Part shown: piece by piece, positions 49,633-59,972 of the stretch
Numbering within the stretch: position 1 is the first letter of the stretch
Layout of the letters: each line of letters starts with the position of its first letter
From: Paenibacillus mendelii
GTDB lineage: Bacteria > Bacillota > Bacilli > Paenibacillales > Paenibacillaceae
Length of the DNA: 64,000 bases
NCBI RefSeq assembly: GCF_024498075.1
Contig: NZ_JANHOF010000001.1
Location: 744,001 to 808,000, forward strand
Direction of reading: 5' to 3'
The notes under the pieces: model-generated
Databases searched by the model: none
What the model saw: only the letters and a program-made list of their open reading frames with translations
What the model was told of the DNA's origin: nothing
Program-made: the position numbers and the translations under genes

Positions 49633-51549
49633 CTAGTAGATCAACGTATTCATGTCATAATTCTCTAGTGTATGCTTGACGCTGTTCAGAAAAGAAACGC
49701 AAACCGGCGGATCGTGCATGTGATGATTCGTCGATAAACAGAGGTTGACGATAAACCGCCCGCCAATCATATCATTCTTGATAACCGGCCTTTGAACAAC
49801 CGTGCCAATGAACAGAAGGGCCGATTGCGGCTCCTGCATAGCCGGATGTGCAATGACCGGCCCGGAAGGACCCGCAGCTTGGAACGCGAAGGTTCCTCCC
49901 GCAACCGCTGCCGGTTGCGGAACATCGTTCCTTCTCCCATTCGCCGCTTGCCGCCCAAGCTTGAACGCGAAGCCGGCAATGCTCATGCCGTCCGCATGCT
50001 CGATGAGAGAGGTGACCCCGCTATCTGCCGTTATCGTAATATGAATATCCTTCTTAATCGCGATCATACCGGATTCCCAGACGGCATTCATCGCCGGATA
50101 TTCTTTCAAGCCATTCACGATCGCCTTCAGGTAGAACGGAACTTGGGAAAGCTTCACCCGCTCTTTCTGCCAGAAGGTCTCTTCCATCCCACGAAGCAGC
50201 TGCACCAGATTGGTAACATCTGCTTCGATCAGCATAGTTGCAGCCGGATTTCCCGATGGCACCTGAGGATTGTGAAACCCCGGCTGAGAGGATGACCCCA
50301 GATCCGCTTCGGCAGCCTTCATCAAGCTTCCCGAATCTGCTGGAATCTTCCCGGCTTCGCGCTGCCGGATCAGATCCAGCACATCCTTTCTCGTGATCCG
50401 GCCGTACAGTCCGCTCCCCTTAACCGCCCGCAAATCAATACCATGCTTCGCCGCTAGATGCATAACAGAGGGCGAGTAATACGGAATCCGGTTCTGTGCG
50501 TTCCCGACCTCCTGGATGATGGTGCCGCTCGGCTTCGGGAGAGCTTCCTTGCTGTCATACACATGAAGAAGCGCATCCTCAGGCTTCGGATATGCGGCCT
50601 GCTCTGCATAACGGGTCGACTCATTGAGCTCGTTCTTAATGGCATCATGCAGCAGAAGCTCCTGCTCCTCGTTAAGAATTCCACATTCCATTAAGTAGCT
50701 GCGAAACTTCTGTATCCCATCATTCTTCTTATTCCGCTCCACTTCTTCCTTAGATCGGTATGCCAAATCGTCATCTGACGTAGAATGTGGTGATAACCGG
50801 TACATCTTCGCTTCAATGAGCGTTGGCCCCCCGCCCTCCAGAGCGCGCTTCTTGGCCTCCTTTGTTACACGGTAGACGTCCAGCGCATCGCTGCCGTCGA
50901 CGAGAATACCCGGAAATCCGTATCCGGACGCACGCCCGGCAACACTTCCGGAGACCTGCTTATGGGCAGGTATGGAGATCGAATATTGATTGTTCTCACA
51001 CATGAATAAGACCGGAAGACGATAAATCCCTGCAAAATTAAACGCCTCGTGGACATCCCCCTGGCTGCTGGCGCCTTCCCCGAAGGTAACAAAGGAAAGG
51101 CGATCCTGCTGTTTGATCTTCATCGACAAGGCGATTCCAGCTGCATGAGGCAATTGGGTGCCCACCGGACTTGAGCCGGTCACGATCCGGAGCCGTTTGC
51201 TTCCGAAGTGTCCGGTCATTTGCCTTCCCCCGCTGTTCGGATCCTCTGCTTTCGCAAAGGCGGAGAGTATGAGCTCCTTCGTAGTCATCCCAACGGCTAA
51301 TACGAATGCGTAGTCGCGATAGTAAGGCAAATAGTAATGGAGCTCTTGCCCCAAGGCAAAGGCTGCAGCCGTTTGAGCCGCCTCCTGTCCGATCCCGGAC
51401 ACATGGAAGACGATCTTTCCCGCTCGCTGCAGCAGGAGCAGCCGCTCGTCGAATTTTCTGGCGAGCAGCATGCAGCGGTACATCTCTAACGCTTGGTCGT
51501 CCGTTAACCCGAGCAGCCGGTGCTTCGGGAGATTCGTCTGGTCCGACAT
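49633..51549 (-). CDS. 2-oxoacid dehydrogenase E1-alpha/E2-core fusion
   Basis: 638 residues joining parts of two enzymes. Residues about 1-330 are a complete E1-alpha (TPP/Mg loop FGEGASSQGDVHEAFNFAG with ENNQ; YRLSPHSTSDDD phosphorylation-type loop). About 355-392 is a peripheral-subunit-binding domain (YYSPSVMHLAAKHGIDLRAV, GRITRKDVLDLI). About 435-638 is an E2 acyltransferase core. The E2 active-site box DHRxxDG reads NHHMHDP, keeping His and Asp but losing the first Asp and the Gly. No lipoyl domain and no E1-beta are present, and no E1-beta gene lies nearby. A standard complex cannot be assembled from this gene alone. It is the last gene of the mmg-type operon. Confidence 0.85.
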   Translation of the reverse strand: MSDQTNLPKHRLLGLTDDQALEMYRCMLLARKFDERLLLLQRAGKIVFHVSGIGQEAAQTAAAFALGQELHYYLPYYRDYAFVLAVGMTTKELILSAFAKAEDPNSGGRQMTGHFGSKRLRIVTGSSPVGTQLPHAAGIALSMKIKQQDRLSFVTFGEGASSQGDVHEAFNFAGIYRLPVLFMCENNQYSISIPAHKQVSGSVAGRASGYGFPGILVDGSDALDVYRVTKEAKKRALEGGGPTLIEAKMYRLSPHSTSDDDLAYRSKEEVERNKKNDGIQKFRSYLMECGILNEEQELLLHDAIKNELNESTRYAEQAAYPKPEDALLHVYDSKEALPKPSGTIIQEVGNAQNRIPYYSPSVMHLAAKHGIDLRAVKGSGLYGRITRKDVLDLIRQREAGKIPADSGSLMKAAEADLGSSSQPGFHNPQVPSGNPAATMLIEADVTNLVQLLRGMEETFWQKERVKLSQVPFYLKAIVNGLKEYPAMNAVWESGMIAIKKDIHITITADSGVTSLIEHADGMSIAGFAFKLGRQAANGRRNDVPQPAAVAGGTFAFQAAGPSGPVIAHPAMQEPQSALLFIGTVVQRPVIKNDMIGGRFIVNLCLSTNHHMHDPPVCVSFLNSVKHTLENYDMNTLIY

Positions 51550-51609
51550 GGGGAATCCCCACCTTCACTTCGATCTGGATGAGAAGCCGAAAGAATCAGA
51601 GGCATCAGC

Positions 51610-53052
51610 TTATATGGCAAACAGATCGGTAAATGCTTGAACCGGCGTCTGTGACAGCCGCTCCCCGCTGCTCATGAGCTTGAATATTTCCTCTGCTTGT
51701 TTGGCCGGCAAGCGGCTCATTACATTCGATTCAAATTTCTGCTGCAGAAGCGGCAGGGCTTCAGCGCGTCTACGTCGATGACCGATCGGATATTCAACTT
51801 CAATTGGATCGGTTGCCGTGTGATCCTTGAACAAGACTTGAACCGCATTCGCAATGGAGCGTTTCGACTCATCCAGGTAATCGAGAGAGTAACGCTTCTC
51901 CTCTATGGTGACCATACGCTGTCTAAGTGCATCGATACGAGGATCCTTCGCGGCGGTATCCTCATAATGATCGGCGGTCAACGTCCCATACAGGAGCGCG
52001 ATGGCTACCATATACTGCAGACAATGATCGCGGTCCGCCGGATTATGAAGCGGTCCCGTCTTATCGATGATCCGCAGTGCAGACTCATGCGTCGTGAGCT
52101 TGATATGGTCGATATCCTCCAGCCGGTCCTTAACGAACGGATGAAGCTGCATGGCGCACTCAACAGCCGTCTGAGCATGAAACTCCGCAGGAAACGATAC
52201 CTTGAATAGGACATTCTCCATCACGTAGCTTCCGAATGAACGGTTTAATGTAAGTGGTTTCCCATGGAAGAGCACATCATAGAAGCCCCATCCCGGCGTG
52301 CTTAAGGCCGATGGATAGCCGGCTTCCCCCTTGATCGCCATCAGAGCTAGCCTCACCCCTCTGCTTGTCGCATCACCAGCAGCCCAAGACTTGCGAGGAC
52401 CCGTATTGGGAGCATGGCGGTAAGTTCGAAGCGGATGGCCATCGAGCCAAGCGTTCGAAACAGCATTCATGATTTCATTCTTCGTGCCTCCGAGCATATG
52501 GGCAACCACGGCGCTCGTGGCGACCTTCACGAGTATGACATGATCCAGTCCAACGCGATTAAAGCTGTTCTCAAGTGCAAGGACACCTTGAATTTCATGA
52601 GCCTTGATCATGGCCGTAAGTACATCCCGCATGGTCAAAGGGGGCTTCCCTTCAGCGATGCTCTTCCTGCTTACATAATCGGCTGCCGCAAGAATGCCGC
52701 CTAAATTATCCGAAGGATGACCCCACTCTGCGGCCAGCCAAGTATCATTATAATCAAGCCAGCGTATCATGCAGCCGATGCTGAAGGCGGCGGTAACCGG
52801 ATCGGTCTGAATCATTGTCCCGGGAATGCGCGCTCCGTTCGGTACGATGGTTCCGAGCACGATCGGCCCGATATGCTTCGCGCATTCCGGATAGCGAAGC
52901 GCCAGAAGCCCGCACCCAATCGTGTCCATCAAGCATAGACGCGCCGTTTCATAGGCTTCCATGCTTACGACTTCACCATGTACGACGTATTCGGCAATAT
53001 CATCGAGCAGCTGATCGGGTTCCGGCCTGTCGTTGCTCACGCGCAAAGTCAT
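51610..53052 (-). CDS. mmgE: 2-methylcitrate dehydratase
   Basis: A 480-residue MmgE/PrpD-family protein, full length. [22 protein letters not shown] begins the helical domain. [23 protein letters not shown] is the family's active-site loop, and [22 protein letters not shown] follows. It dehydrates 2-methylcitrate to 2-methylaconitate in the methylcitrate cycle. AAGGAG precedes the ATG. It lies 85 bases after mmgD in the same operon, matching the mmgD-mmgE order of B. subtilis. Confidence 0.94.
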   Translation of the reverse strand: MTLRVSNDRPEPDQLLDDIAEYVVHGEVVSMEAYETARLCLMDTIGCGLLALRYPECAKHIGPIVLGTIVPNGARIPGTMIQTDPVTAAFSIGCMIRWLDYNDTWLAAEWGHPSDNLGGILAAADYVSRKSIAEGKPPLTMRDVLTAMIKAHEIQGVLALENSFNRVGLDHVILVKVATSAVVAHMLGGTKNEIMNAVSNAWLDGHPLRTYRHAPNTGPRKSWAAGDATSRGVRLALMAIKGEAGYPSALSTPGWGFYDVLFHGKPLTLNRSFGSYVMENVLFKVSFPAEFHAQTAVECAMQLHPFVKDRLEDIDHIKLTTHESALRIIDKTGPLHNPADRDHCLQYMVAIALLYGTLTADHYEDTAAKDPRIDALRQRMVTIEEKRYSLDYLDESKRSIANAVQVLFKDHTATDPIEVEYPIGHRRRRAEALPLLQQKFESNVMSRLPAKQAEEIFKLMSSGERLSQTPVQAFTDLFAI

Positions 53053-53137
53053 AGGGGAATCTCCTTCCTAGCGTAATGGGCGGCTTAGCTGGCAATCCAT
53101 CAAGGCCGCCTCCTGGCTGTGGGAGCACACGCATGCA

Positions 53138-54259
53138 TCAGGTTCGCATGTCGGGCGAAAGCCACATCTTGGGCTCTGGACCGGAATAATAGGCATTCGG
53201 CCGAATGAGGCGATTATTGGCACGCTGCTCGATAATATGGGCCGACCACCCGCTTAGGCGTGCAAGGACGAATATCGGAGTAAACAAGCCGGTTGGGATA
53301 CCCATCGACCGATAAGCCGACGCGCTGTAAAAGTCCAAATTAGCAAAGAGCTTCTTTTCCCTCTGCATGACCTGTTCGATGCGTTCGGAGATGACATACA
53401 ATCTCTTATTCTCCGCATCAAGAGCAAGCGTCCTCGACCATTCCTTGATAATATCGGACCGCGGATCCGAGACCGAATAAACTCTGTGACCGAAGCCCAT
53501 AATCCGCTTCTTCATGGCCAGCATCTGAAGGATGCCCGTCTCGGCATCGTCAGGATGCCGGTATCCTTCGATCAGCTCCATAGCCGCCTCATTCGCGCCG
53601 CCGTGCAGCGGACCTCGAAGCGTGCCGATGCCGGTTGTAATCGCCGAATAAAAGTCAGAGCATGTGGATGCCGTAACACGTGCTGCGAAGGTCGAGGCAT
53701 TGAACTCATGCTCCGCATACAAAATAAGTGATACGTCGAGCGCCTTCTCATGGAGCTCGCTTGGCCGTCTGCCATGCAGCAGATGAAGAAATTGTCCGGC
53801 AATGCTCTCGCTGCTTGTCTCCGCTTCGATCCTTGCACCGCTCGCTTGATAATGATGCCAATACAACAGAATAGATCCACAGCACGCGAGCAGCCGGTCA
53901 GCTATATCCGCCTGGGTTCGTCCCTCTTCTTCCGGTTCAATCGCTCCAAGCGCTGAAATCCCGGTACGCAGCACGTCCATCGGATGGGTCGTGTCTGGCA
54001 GCAGCTCCAATATCGTGCGCAAACGGGGCGGCAATGACCTCAATCCGGCCAGCTTCGACCGATACTGCCGCAGTTCCGGCTCATTGGGCAGCTTTCCGTG
54101 GATAAGGAGATAAGCGGTTTCCTCGAAGGTGGCGAAGGCTGCCAAATCCTGAATGGAGTAGCCCCGATAGGTGAGGCCTATACCCTGCTTTCCCACCGTT
54201 GAGATCTCCGTCTGCCCGGCAATAACCTCGGCAAGCCCGCCGTCTTTTTTGATCGCCAT
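53138..54259 (-). CDS. mmgD: 2-methylcitrate synthase/citrate synthase family
   Basis: A 373-residue citrate synthase fold. GIGLTYRGYSIQDLA is the N-terminal motif. GTLRGPLHGGANEAAM and FGHRVYSVSDPRSDI carry the two catalytic His, and NLDFYSASAYRSMGIP the catalytic Asp. It condenses propionyl-CoA (or acetyl-CoA) with oxaloacetate. The call as methylcitrate synthase rests on the neighbours, methylisocitrate lyase and mmgE. Its ATG directly follows the TAA of the upstream gene (TAAATG), so translation is coupled. Confidence 0.92.
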   Translation of the reverse strand: MAIKKDGGLAEVIAGQTEISTVGKQGIGLTYRGYSIQDLAAFATFEETAYLLIHGKLPNEPELRQYRSKLAGLRSLPPRLRTILELLPDTTHPMDVLRTGISALGAIEPEEEGRTQADIADRLLACCGSILLYWHHYQASGARIEAETSSESIAGQFLHLLHGRRPSELHEKALDVSLILYAEHEFNASTFAARVTASTCSDFYSAITTGIGTLRGPLHGGANEAAMELIEGYRHPDDAETGILQMLAMKKRIMGFGHRVYSVSDPRSDIIKEWSRTLALDAENKRLYVISERIEQVMQREKKLFANLDFYSASAYRSMGIPTGLFTPIFVLARLSGWSAHIIEQRANNRLIRPNAYYSGPEPKMWLSPDMRT

Positions 54260-55147
54260 TTACAGATCCCTCCGATCCGTACCGAACAGCTGATCCAGCT
54301 TCTGCTCATAGTCGTAATAGTGAAGAAAGTCATACAGCTCATCCCGCGTCTGCATGAGTCCGATCGCGTTTGTTTGCGTCCCTTCCCAGCGAACGAGCCG
54401 ATAAACCTGCAAGGCGGCCTCGCACATCGCCCGGAAAGCCGATAACGGATATAAAGCCATACGAACGCCTGCGCCTCCCAATTCCTCCACCGTAAACAAG
54501 GGCGTCTTCCCGAATTCCGTAATATTGGCAAGCACCGGCACTTTCACCGCTCCAGTAAAGCGCTTATACTGCTCCAGATTCAGAACGGCTTCCGGAAAAA
54601 TCATATCCGCACCGGCTTCGACGCAAGCGCATGCCCGGTCGATGGCCGCCTCGATGCCCTCTACAGCCAGCGCATCCGTGCGGGCCATTATGACAAACTG
54701 CGGATCTTCCCTTGCATCCGAAGCGGCTTTAATGCGGTCTACCATCTCACCCTTGCCGACGATCGCTTTATTCGGCCGGTGCCCGCATCTCTTGGCCATC
54801 ACCTGGTCCTCGATATGGACGCCCGCAGCTCCCGCCCGCCCCATCTGCCGAATCGTACGCGCAATCTGGAGAGCGCCGCCAAACCCGGTATCGGCATCGA
54901 CAAGCACCGGAAGCTCCGTCACGCTCGTTATCCGGCGGACATCCTCAAGCACATCCTGCAGGGTCGTCATGCCCAGGTCCGGCAGGCCGAACGAAGCGTT
55001 CGCGACACCCGCACCGGAAACGTACAAGGCACGAAACCCGACGCGCTCTGCCATGATTGCCGTATAGGCATTTATCGTACCAGCCACCTGAAGCGGCTTT
55101 TCCACCTCTAATGCTTCACGAAACCGCATACCCGGAGATTGATTCAT
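54260..55147 (-). CDS. prpB: Methylisocitrate lyase
   Basis: A 295-residue PEP-mutase/isocitrate-lyase superfamily protein. [28 protein letters not shown] (metal-binding Asp), and the catalytic box [11 protein letters not shown] with the general-acid Cys are all present. It splits 2-methylisocitrate into pyruvate and succinate. In B. subtilis the counterpart (yqiQ/mmgF) comes after mmgE; here it sits before mmgD. It starts at ATG 55147, 17 bases after the acyl-CoA dehydrogenase gene. Confidence 0.94.
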   Translation of the reverse strand: MNQSPGMRFREALEVEKPLQVAGTINAYTAIMAERVGFRALYVSGAGVANASFGLPDLGMTTLQDVLEDVRRITSVTELPVLVDADTGFGGALQIARTIRQMGRAGAAGVHIEDQVMAKRCGHRPNKAIVGKGEMVDRIKAASDAREDPQFVIMARTDALAVEGIEAAIDRACACVEAGADMIFPEAVLNLEQYKRFTGAVKVPVLANITEFGKTPLFTVEELGGAGVRMALYPLSAFRAMCEAALQVYRLVRWEGTQTNAIGLMQTRDELYDFLHYYDYEQKLDQLFGTDRRDL

Positions 55148-55164
55148 ATCGTCACCGCCTTCTT

Positions 55165-56310
55165 CTATCCCTTGCCTAGCAGCTTATTTCCGATTACAAT
55201 CCGGTGAATTTCGTTCGTGCCTTCATAAATCTGGGTCACCTTGGCATCACGGTACAATCGTTCGGCCTTACGTTCCTTGGAGCATCCAGATGCGCCTAAC
55301 ATTCGGACAGCTTCTCCAGCTGCCGCGACAGCCGTATCCGATGCGAACATCTTGGCAATGGAAGCCTCCTTGGTGCAGGGGCGTCCTTCCTGACGAAGCC
55401 ATGCCGCCCGGTAGACAAGCAGCCGCGCCGCTTCAACCTGGGCCATCATGCCAGCAAGCCTGTCATGGTACGGCTGCAGCCGCGTACGCGGAGCCATTAG
55501 CTTCAAGGATGAAATCAGATGCTGCTTCATCTCCTGAAGCGCCGCTTGGGCAATCCCGAGCGCTTGAGCGGCGATGCCGATTCTGCCGCCGTCGAGCGTT
55601 CCCTTGGCAATCGTAAGTCCTTCGCCTTCGGCACCCAGCCTGCGGCTTGCGGGGATCGCCATATGATCGAATATCAGCTCACATGTATTCGAGCCGTGGA
55701 GCCCCATCTTCTTTTCCTTTCTGCCAATTAGCAGCCCTTGCGTGTCCTTATCGACAATAAAAGCAGACATTCCGCGAGAACCCTTAGCAGGATCCGTCAC
55801 GGCAAACGTAATATAGGTATCTGCTGCACCGGCGTTCGTAATGAACACCTTCGTTCCGCTAAGAATGTACTCCCGTCCGTTCCAAACCGCCGAAGTTCGT
55901 ATGGATGCGGCATCCGAGCCTGCATGGGGCTCCGTTAAGGCGAAGGCGCCCAATGCTTCGCCGGAGGCCAGCCTACTTACATAGGTCATTCTCTGTTCAT
56001 CCGTCCCATACTGTACAATCGGCAGCGTACCGACAGAGGTATGAACCGACAGAATCACCCCCACTGCCGCACTGATGATGGAGATCTCATGAATCGCGAT
56101 AATGTAGGAGATGAAATCCGCACCTAAGCCGCCCAAGTGCCGCTCTATGGGAATGCCCATCAGACGATGCTGCGCCATGGCTCTAACAAGCTCGGAAGGG
56201 AATTCGTCACTGCCTTCCATCCGTGACACAGCAGGGGCGATCTCATGCTCCGCAAAATGACGAACCTTCTGCCGCATTGCTTCCTGTTCCTTCGTAAAAC
56301 GGAGCTCCAA
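55165..56310 (-). CDS. mmgC: Acyl-CoA dehydrogenase
   Basis: A 381-residue FAD enzyme. [20 protein letters not shown] is the flavin/substrate signature. [19 protein letters not shown] follows, and the catalytic Glu lies in [16 protein letters not shown] near the C-terminus. It oxidises acyl-CoA to 2-enoyl-CoA, passing electrons to ETF. The start is TTG 56310, with AAAGGAG nine bases before it. It corresponds in order to mmgC, following mmgB. Confidence 0.94.
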   Translation of the reverse strand: MELRFTKEQEAMRQKVRHFAEHEIAPAVSRMEGSDEFPSELVRAMAQHRLMGIPIERHLGGLGADFISYIIAIHEISIISAAVGVILSVHTSVGTLPIVQYGTDEQRMTYVSRLASGEALGAFALTEPHAGSDAASIRTSAVWNGREYILSGTKVFITNAGAADTYITFAVTDPAKGSRGMSAFIVDKDTQGLLIGRKEKKMGLHGSNTCELIFDHMAIPASRRLGAEGEGLTIAKGTLDGGRIGIAAQALGIAQAALQEMKQHLISSLKLMAPRTRLQPYHDRLAGMMAQVEAARLLVYRAAWLRQEGRPCTKEASIAKMFASDTAVAAAGEAVRMLGASGCSKERKAERLYRDAKVTQIYEGTNEIHRIVIGNKLLGKG

Positions 56311-56348
56311 CGTCCGACACTCCTTTTCCCGCCAGTTCGCCGCCGATC

Positions 56349-57200
56349 TTAATCGTATGCGAAAAAGCCCCGGCCCGCCTTGCGTCCCAGCCAGCCTCCC
56401 CTAACGTACTGCCGCAGCAGCGGGCACGGTCTATATTTGGAATCGCCGAATCCTTCATGCAGCGTTTCCATTATCGCCAAGCACGTGTCCAGGCCGATGA
56501 AGTCGGCGAGCGCAAGCGGTCCCATCGGATGGTTCATCCCGAGCTTCATCACTTGATCTACAGCTTCGGGAGACGCTACCCCTTCGTAAACCGCGTAAAT
56601 CGCTTCATTAATCATTGGCATCAGAATACGGTTGGACACGAAACCCGGAAAGTCGCTCACCTCCACCGGAGTTTTCCCCATCGCCTGCGCCAATGATTGC
56701 ACGCTGTTAAGCACTTCGCCTGACGTTGCCAGTCCCCGAATGATTTCCACAAGCGGCATAACTGGGACGGGGTTCATGAAATGCATCCCGATTACACGCT
56801 CCGGCCGCCTCGTCGCCCCTGCGATTTCCGTAATCGACAAGGACGAGGTGTTCGTCGCCAGGATGGCGCTGGGCAAGCAGATGCGGTCAAGCTCTTGGAA
56901 GATGGACCGTTTAATCCCTTTATCCTCCGGAGCAGCTTCGATTACCATGTCGGAATCCCGGGCCTCTTCCAAATCCGTTATCAAGCGGATCTGGGCAAAC
57001 GCGCGATCCATCGCTTCTTTCGTTATGCGCCCTTTAGCGGCGGAACGTGTCAGGTTCTCGAAGATCAAGGCTTGCCCCCGCTTCGCAGCTTCCGGATGGG
57101 AGTCATATAACGTAACCACGAGTCCGCTCTGAGCAGCCGTTTGAGCAATGCCGCTGCCCATTTGTCCGGCGCCGATGACCGACAATGCCCGTATTTCCAC
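56349..57200 (-). CDS. mmgB: 3-hydroxybutyryl-CoA dehydrogenase
   Basis: A 283-residue NAD-dependent L-3-hydroxyacyl-CoA dehydrogenase. The Rossmann motif is [31 protein letters not shown] and [10 protein letters not shown] precede the catalytic His-Glu pair in [31 protein letters not shown] follows. It converts 3-hydroxyacyl-CoA to 3-ketoacyl-CoA. I use GTG 57200, with GAGG eight bases upstream; GTG 57209 is less well placed. It is 20 bases after mmgA. Confidence 0.94.
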   Translation of the reverse strand: MEIRALSVIGAGQMGSGIAQTAAQSGLVVTLYDSHPEAAKRGQALIFENLTRSAAKGRITKEAMDRAFAQIRLITDLEEARDSDMVIEAAPEDKGIKRSIFQELDRICLPSAILATNTSSLSITEIAGATRRPERVIGMHFMNPVPVMPLVEIIRGLATSGEVLNSVQSLAQAMGKTPVEVSDFPGFVSNRILMPMINEAIYAVYEGVASPEAVDQVMKLGMNHPMGPLALADFIGLDTCLAIMETLHEGFGDSKYRPCPLLRQYVRGGWLGRKAGRGFFAYD

Positions 57201-57220
57201 CAACCTCACCTCGGTTTTGG

Positions 57221-58396
57221 CTAACTATCCACCCGAATCAATATCGCATCGCCCTGCGCGCCACCACTGCATATCGCAGCTATGCCGAGCCCCCCGCCCC
57301 GGCGCCTCAGTCCGTTGATCAAGGTAAGCAGGATTCGAGCTCCGCTTGCCCCGATGGGATGGCCTAAGGCAATGGCCCCGCCATGTATGTTGACCTTCTC
57401 ATCATCCCAGCCGAGCATTCTGCCGGTTATAAGAAGAACAGCCGCAAAAGCTTCATTCACCTCGAATAAATGGATGTCTTCCATTGCAAACCCGGTTTGC
57501 ACCAGCAGCTTGCGAATCGCCATAGCCGGCGTATCGGCAAGCTCCGGCGCCTCTGAACCGACGGCGGCGTGCCCGATAATCGTCGCGAGCGGCCGGTGTC
57601 CGCCCTTGACCGATGCCTCCCTCGACATCAGGATCATGGCCGCCGCTCCATCATTTACACCAGGGGCGTTGCCTGCCGTTATCGAGCCGCCCGGATCAAA
57701 GATCGGCTTCAGCCGCGCCAGCTGACCGGCATCCGTATCGGCACGGGGACATTCGTCGGAATCGATCAACAAAGCATGACCTGCGGAAGGACATGGAACG
57801 ATTTCATCCTTGAAAATCCCCTGCTCAATAGCGGCCACTGCACGCAGATGGCTTCTTAACGCCCAGCCGTCCTGCTCTTCCCGGCTGATTCCGTATTTCA
57901 CCGCACTGCGGCTGCCATGAACTCCCATGGGAACATTCGCGAATGCGCACCACAAACCGTCCTTAATCATGAGATCAACCAAGCTGGAGTCTCCCATCCG
58001 GCTTCCCCATCTCGCAGCAGGAACGGCATACGGCGCGCTGCTCATGCTTTCCATACCACCAGCCACCAGGGTATCTGCATCGCCTGACCGGATGATTTGA
58101 TCGGCTAACGTAATGGCCCGCAATCCGGAAGCGCATACTTTATTAATCGTTTCCGACGGGACGCTCCAGTCCAGGCCGGCAAGCCTTGCGGACTGACGCG
58201 ATGGAATTTGTCCTGCTCCTGCCTGAAGAACCATTCCCATCAGAGCGCCTTCGACCTGAGCGGCATCGACTGCCGCTTTATGCAGCGCACCTTGGATGGC
58301 GGCCGCACCAAGCTCGGCAGCACTCACGCCTTTAAACACGCCGCCGAACCTGCCAAAGGCCGTTCTGGCTCCTTCCACGATAACCGTCTCGCGCAT
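57221..58396 (-). CDS. mmgA: Acetyl-CoA acetyltransferase (thiolase)
   Basis: A 391-residue thiolase with all three signatures: the nucleophilic Cys in [11 protein letters not shown], the His in [18 protein letters not shown], and the second Cys in [14 protein letters not shown]. It cleaves 3-ketoacyl-CoA with CoA, or condenses two acetyl-CoA. AGGAGG lies seven bases before the ATG. The block mmgA-mmgB-mmgC matches the start of the B. subtilis mmg operon, which is expressed in the mother cell under sigma E; whether that holds here cannot be seen. Confidence 0.95.
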   Translation of the reverse strand: MRETVIVEGARTAFGRFGGVFKGVSAAELGAAAIQGALHKAAVDAAQVEGALMGMVLQAGAGQIPSRQSARLAGLDWSVPSETINKVCASGLRAITLADQIIRSGDADTLVAGGMESMSSAPYAVPAARWGSRMGDSSLVDLMIKDGLWCAFANVPMGVHGSRSAVKYGISREEQDGWALRSHLRAVAAIEQGIFKDEIVPCPSAGHALLIDSDECPRADTDAGQLARLKPIFDPGGSITAGNAPGVNDGAAAMILMSREASVKGGHRPLATIIGHAAVGSEAPELADTPAMAIRKLLVQTGFAMEDIHLFEVNEAFAAVLLITGRMLGWDDEKVNIHGGAIALGHPIGASGARILLTLINGLRRRGGGLGIAAICSGGAQGDAILIRVDS

Positions 58397-58441
58397 AGCA
58401 AGCCTCCTGTACCCCGATACGTGAGGAATGCGGCCGGCGGT

Positions 58442-59596
58442 TCAGGGCTGACATTCCGCCAGCATCCGCTCAATCTCTTCAGCAAACCATCCGCCCATTC
58501 CGAAGTCTGCTTCCAGACATTTGGCATCCCGCATATAACGCTCTACCTGATACTCCTGCATATAACCGTAGCCGCCGAGCACTTGAACCGCGTCGACGGT
58601 TATGGCTGCCGCCATTTCTGCCGTGAATTTCCAAGCCAGTGCGGCTTCCTTGCGATACGATAGGCCCGATTGATGACACCATGCCGCTTGATAATTCAAC
58701 AATCGTCCGGCTTCGACGCGCGCGGCCATATCCGCTAGTTTGAATAAAATTCCCTGATGACGGCCAATCAGCTGTCCGAATTGCTTGCGTTCCAGCGCAT
58801 AGCCGGCCGCCGCTTCCATCGCCCCCTGAGCGATCCCGACAGCTTGAGCGGAAGCGCTCAGATGGGCGAGATCCAGAATTGATAAAGCGATCTCGGAGCC
58901 CTGACCGGCCTTGCCAATGCGATTCTGTTTCGGGATGCTGCACTGGTTCAGCCGGATGTCACCTGAGCTTCTTGACCGAAGCCCCAATGTACGATCCTTG
59001 CTCCCGATTTCCAAGCCCATTGTTCCTCGTTCAACCACGAAAACGCTGGTTCCCTTTCCTCCCCTCCTCCCTTCCCCTTTTGCGAAGACGACATACAGAT
59101 CCGCTTCCTCCACATTCGGAACATGCCGGCATTCCCCATTCAAGACATACCGGCCATCCTCCGATCGATACGTAATACAACTAAAGTTAGCCGTATCATG
59201 CCGCCGAAATGATGGGAAGACGCCGGAGCCCAGCTTCGTTCCCCGTGCCAGCTCACTCAAATGCGCCAGCTTCAGCTCTTCTGAGCCAAATGCGAGAATG
59301 GGCCAGGCAGCGAATCCGACATGTGCGGACAAGATCGCCCCGGTCGATGCGCAGGCCTTGGAGATTTCCTCCATTGCTACCGTAAAGGTAAGCAAGTCGC
59401 TGCCTGCCCCGCCGTACTGTTCCGGCCATGGTATACCCACTAAACCCAGCTCGCCCAGCTGCGGCATCAGCCTACGGTCAAACCGCTCTTCCTCATCACG
59501 CTGGGTGGCTGACGGCGCGATTCTCTTCGCTGCAAAATCCGAGACCATGGAGCGGGTTAATTCCAATTCCTCGGAACAATGATAATCCATCTCCAT
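58442..59596 (-). CDS. Acyl-CoA dehydrogenase (second, operon leader)
   Basis: A 384-residue acyl-CoA dehydrogenase distinct from the mmgC copy. It has an N-terminal helical domain (LGLVGIPWPEQYGGAGSDLLT) and a flavin region lacking the usual TEPxAGSD. There it reads SFRRHDTANFSCITYRSED, so the conserved Thr-Glu-Pro motif is lost. The C-terminal part VQVLGGYGYMQEYQVERYMRD is standard, with Glu/Tyr near the usual base. The altered flavin region suggests a changed or reduced activity. The start is ATG 59596 or 59590 (AAGGG upstream). It lies 45 bases before mmgA and is probably the first gene of the operon. Confidence 0.85.
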   Translation of the reverse strand: MEMDYHCSEELELTRSMVSDFAAKRIAPSATQRDEEERFDRRLMPQLGELGLVGIPWPEQYGGAGSDLLTFTVAMEEISKACASTGAILSAHVGFAAWPILAFGSEELKLAHLSELARGTKLGSGVFPSFRRHDTANFSCITYRSEDGRYVLNGECRHVPNVEEADLYVVFAKGEGRRGGKGTSVFVVERGTMGLEIGSKDRTLGLRSRSSGDIRLNQCSIPKQNRIGKAGQGSEIALSILDLAHLSASAQAVGIAQGAMEAAAGYALERKQFGQLIGRHQGILFKLADMAARVEAGRLLNYQAAWCHQSGLSYRKEAALAWKFTAEMAAAITVDAVQVLGGYGYMQEYQVERYMRDAKCLEADFGMGGWFAEEIERMLAECQP

Positions 59597-59972
59597 CCCT
59601 TCTCTTCCGTTGAATGAAAGCCTGAAGCTGTTGGACAAAGTTCGACGATATCCGCGCGTACCCTAGTATATGAGCGGCATTGAGACTCCATGATACCTGT
59701 GGATGGGAGAAATAAAGCGCTTGTCATAAACGGGGGATCAATTCGTGAGCAAAGTGCCGATAACGAATAATGGCTGAACAGCCTTAAGGGCCTGTTCAGC
59801 CATTTCTTTATGTAAAGCTCTGTAAACAATTCATGGTCATGCCGTACCTTTAACTTCTTGAACCGTTCCGATTTCTTATGATTGAACATCTATTCCCAAA
59901 TTATAACATTAACATTATACTGGGATAGGCAATTCTCAGTTGCATGACATCGAATAAGGGGGATGATTGAGT
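59597..59972. other. Divergent intergenic region between the mmg-type operon and the Nudix gene
   Basis: No gene is supported here. It contains the orphan hairpin at 59769-59804. On the minus strand there is a -10-like CATATACT near 59671-59664 that resembles sigma E -10 elements (CATACAMT), without a convincing -35. I found no good cre box. Confidence 0.5.
59769..59804. repeat. Orphan hairpin sharing its stem with the 33955 terminator
   Basis: AATGGCTGAACAG at 59769-59781 pairs with CTGTTCAGCCATT at 59792-59804. Both arms are identical to those at 33955-33990; only the loop differs. It lies between two divergent genes, where neither needs a terminator. Confidence 0.85.

Noticed and set aside
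59664..59671. Sigma E promoter of the mmg-type operon (CATATACT)
   Set aside because: The -10 has one mismatch, but there is no matching -35 at the correct distance. Only noted as a possibility because the B. subtilis operon is sigma E-dependent.
59557..59889. 110-codon open frame on the minus strand upstream of the acyl-CoA dehydrogenase
   Set aside because: It runs through the orphan hairpin and into the dehydrogenase start in another frame, and has no domain or ribosome-binding site.
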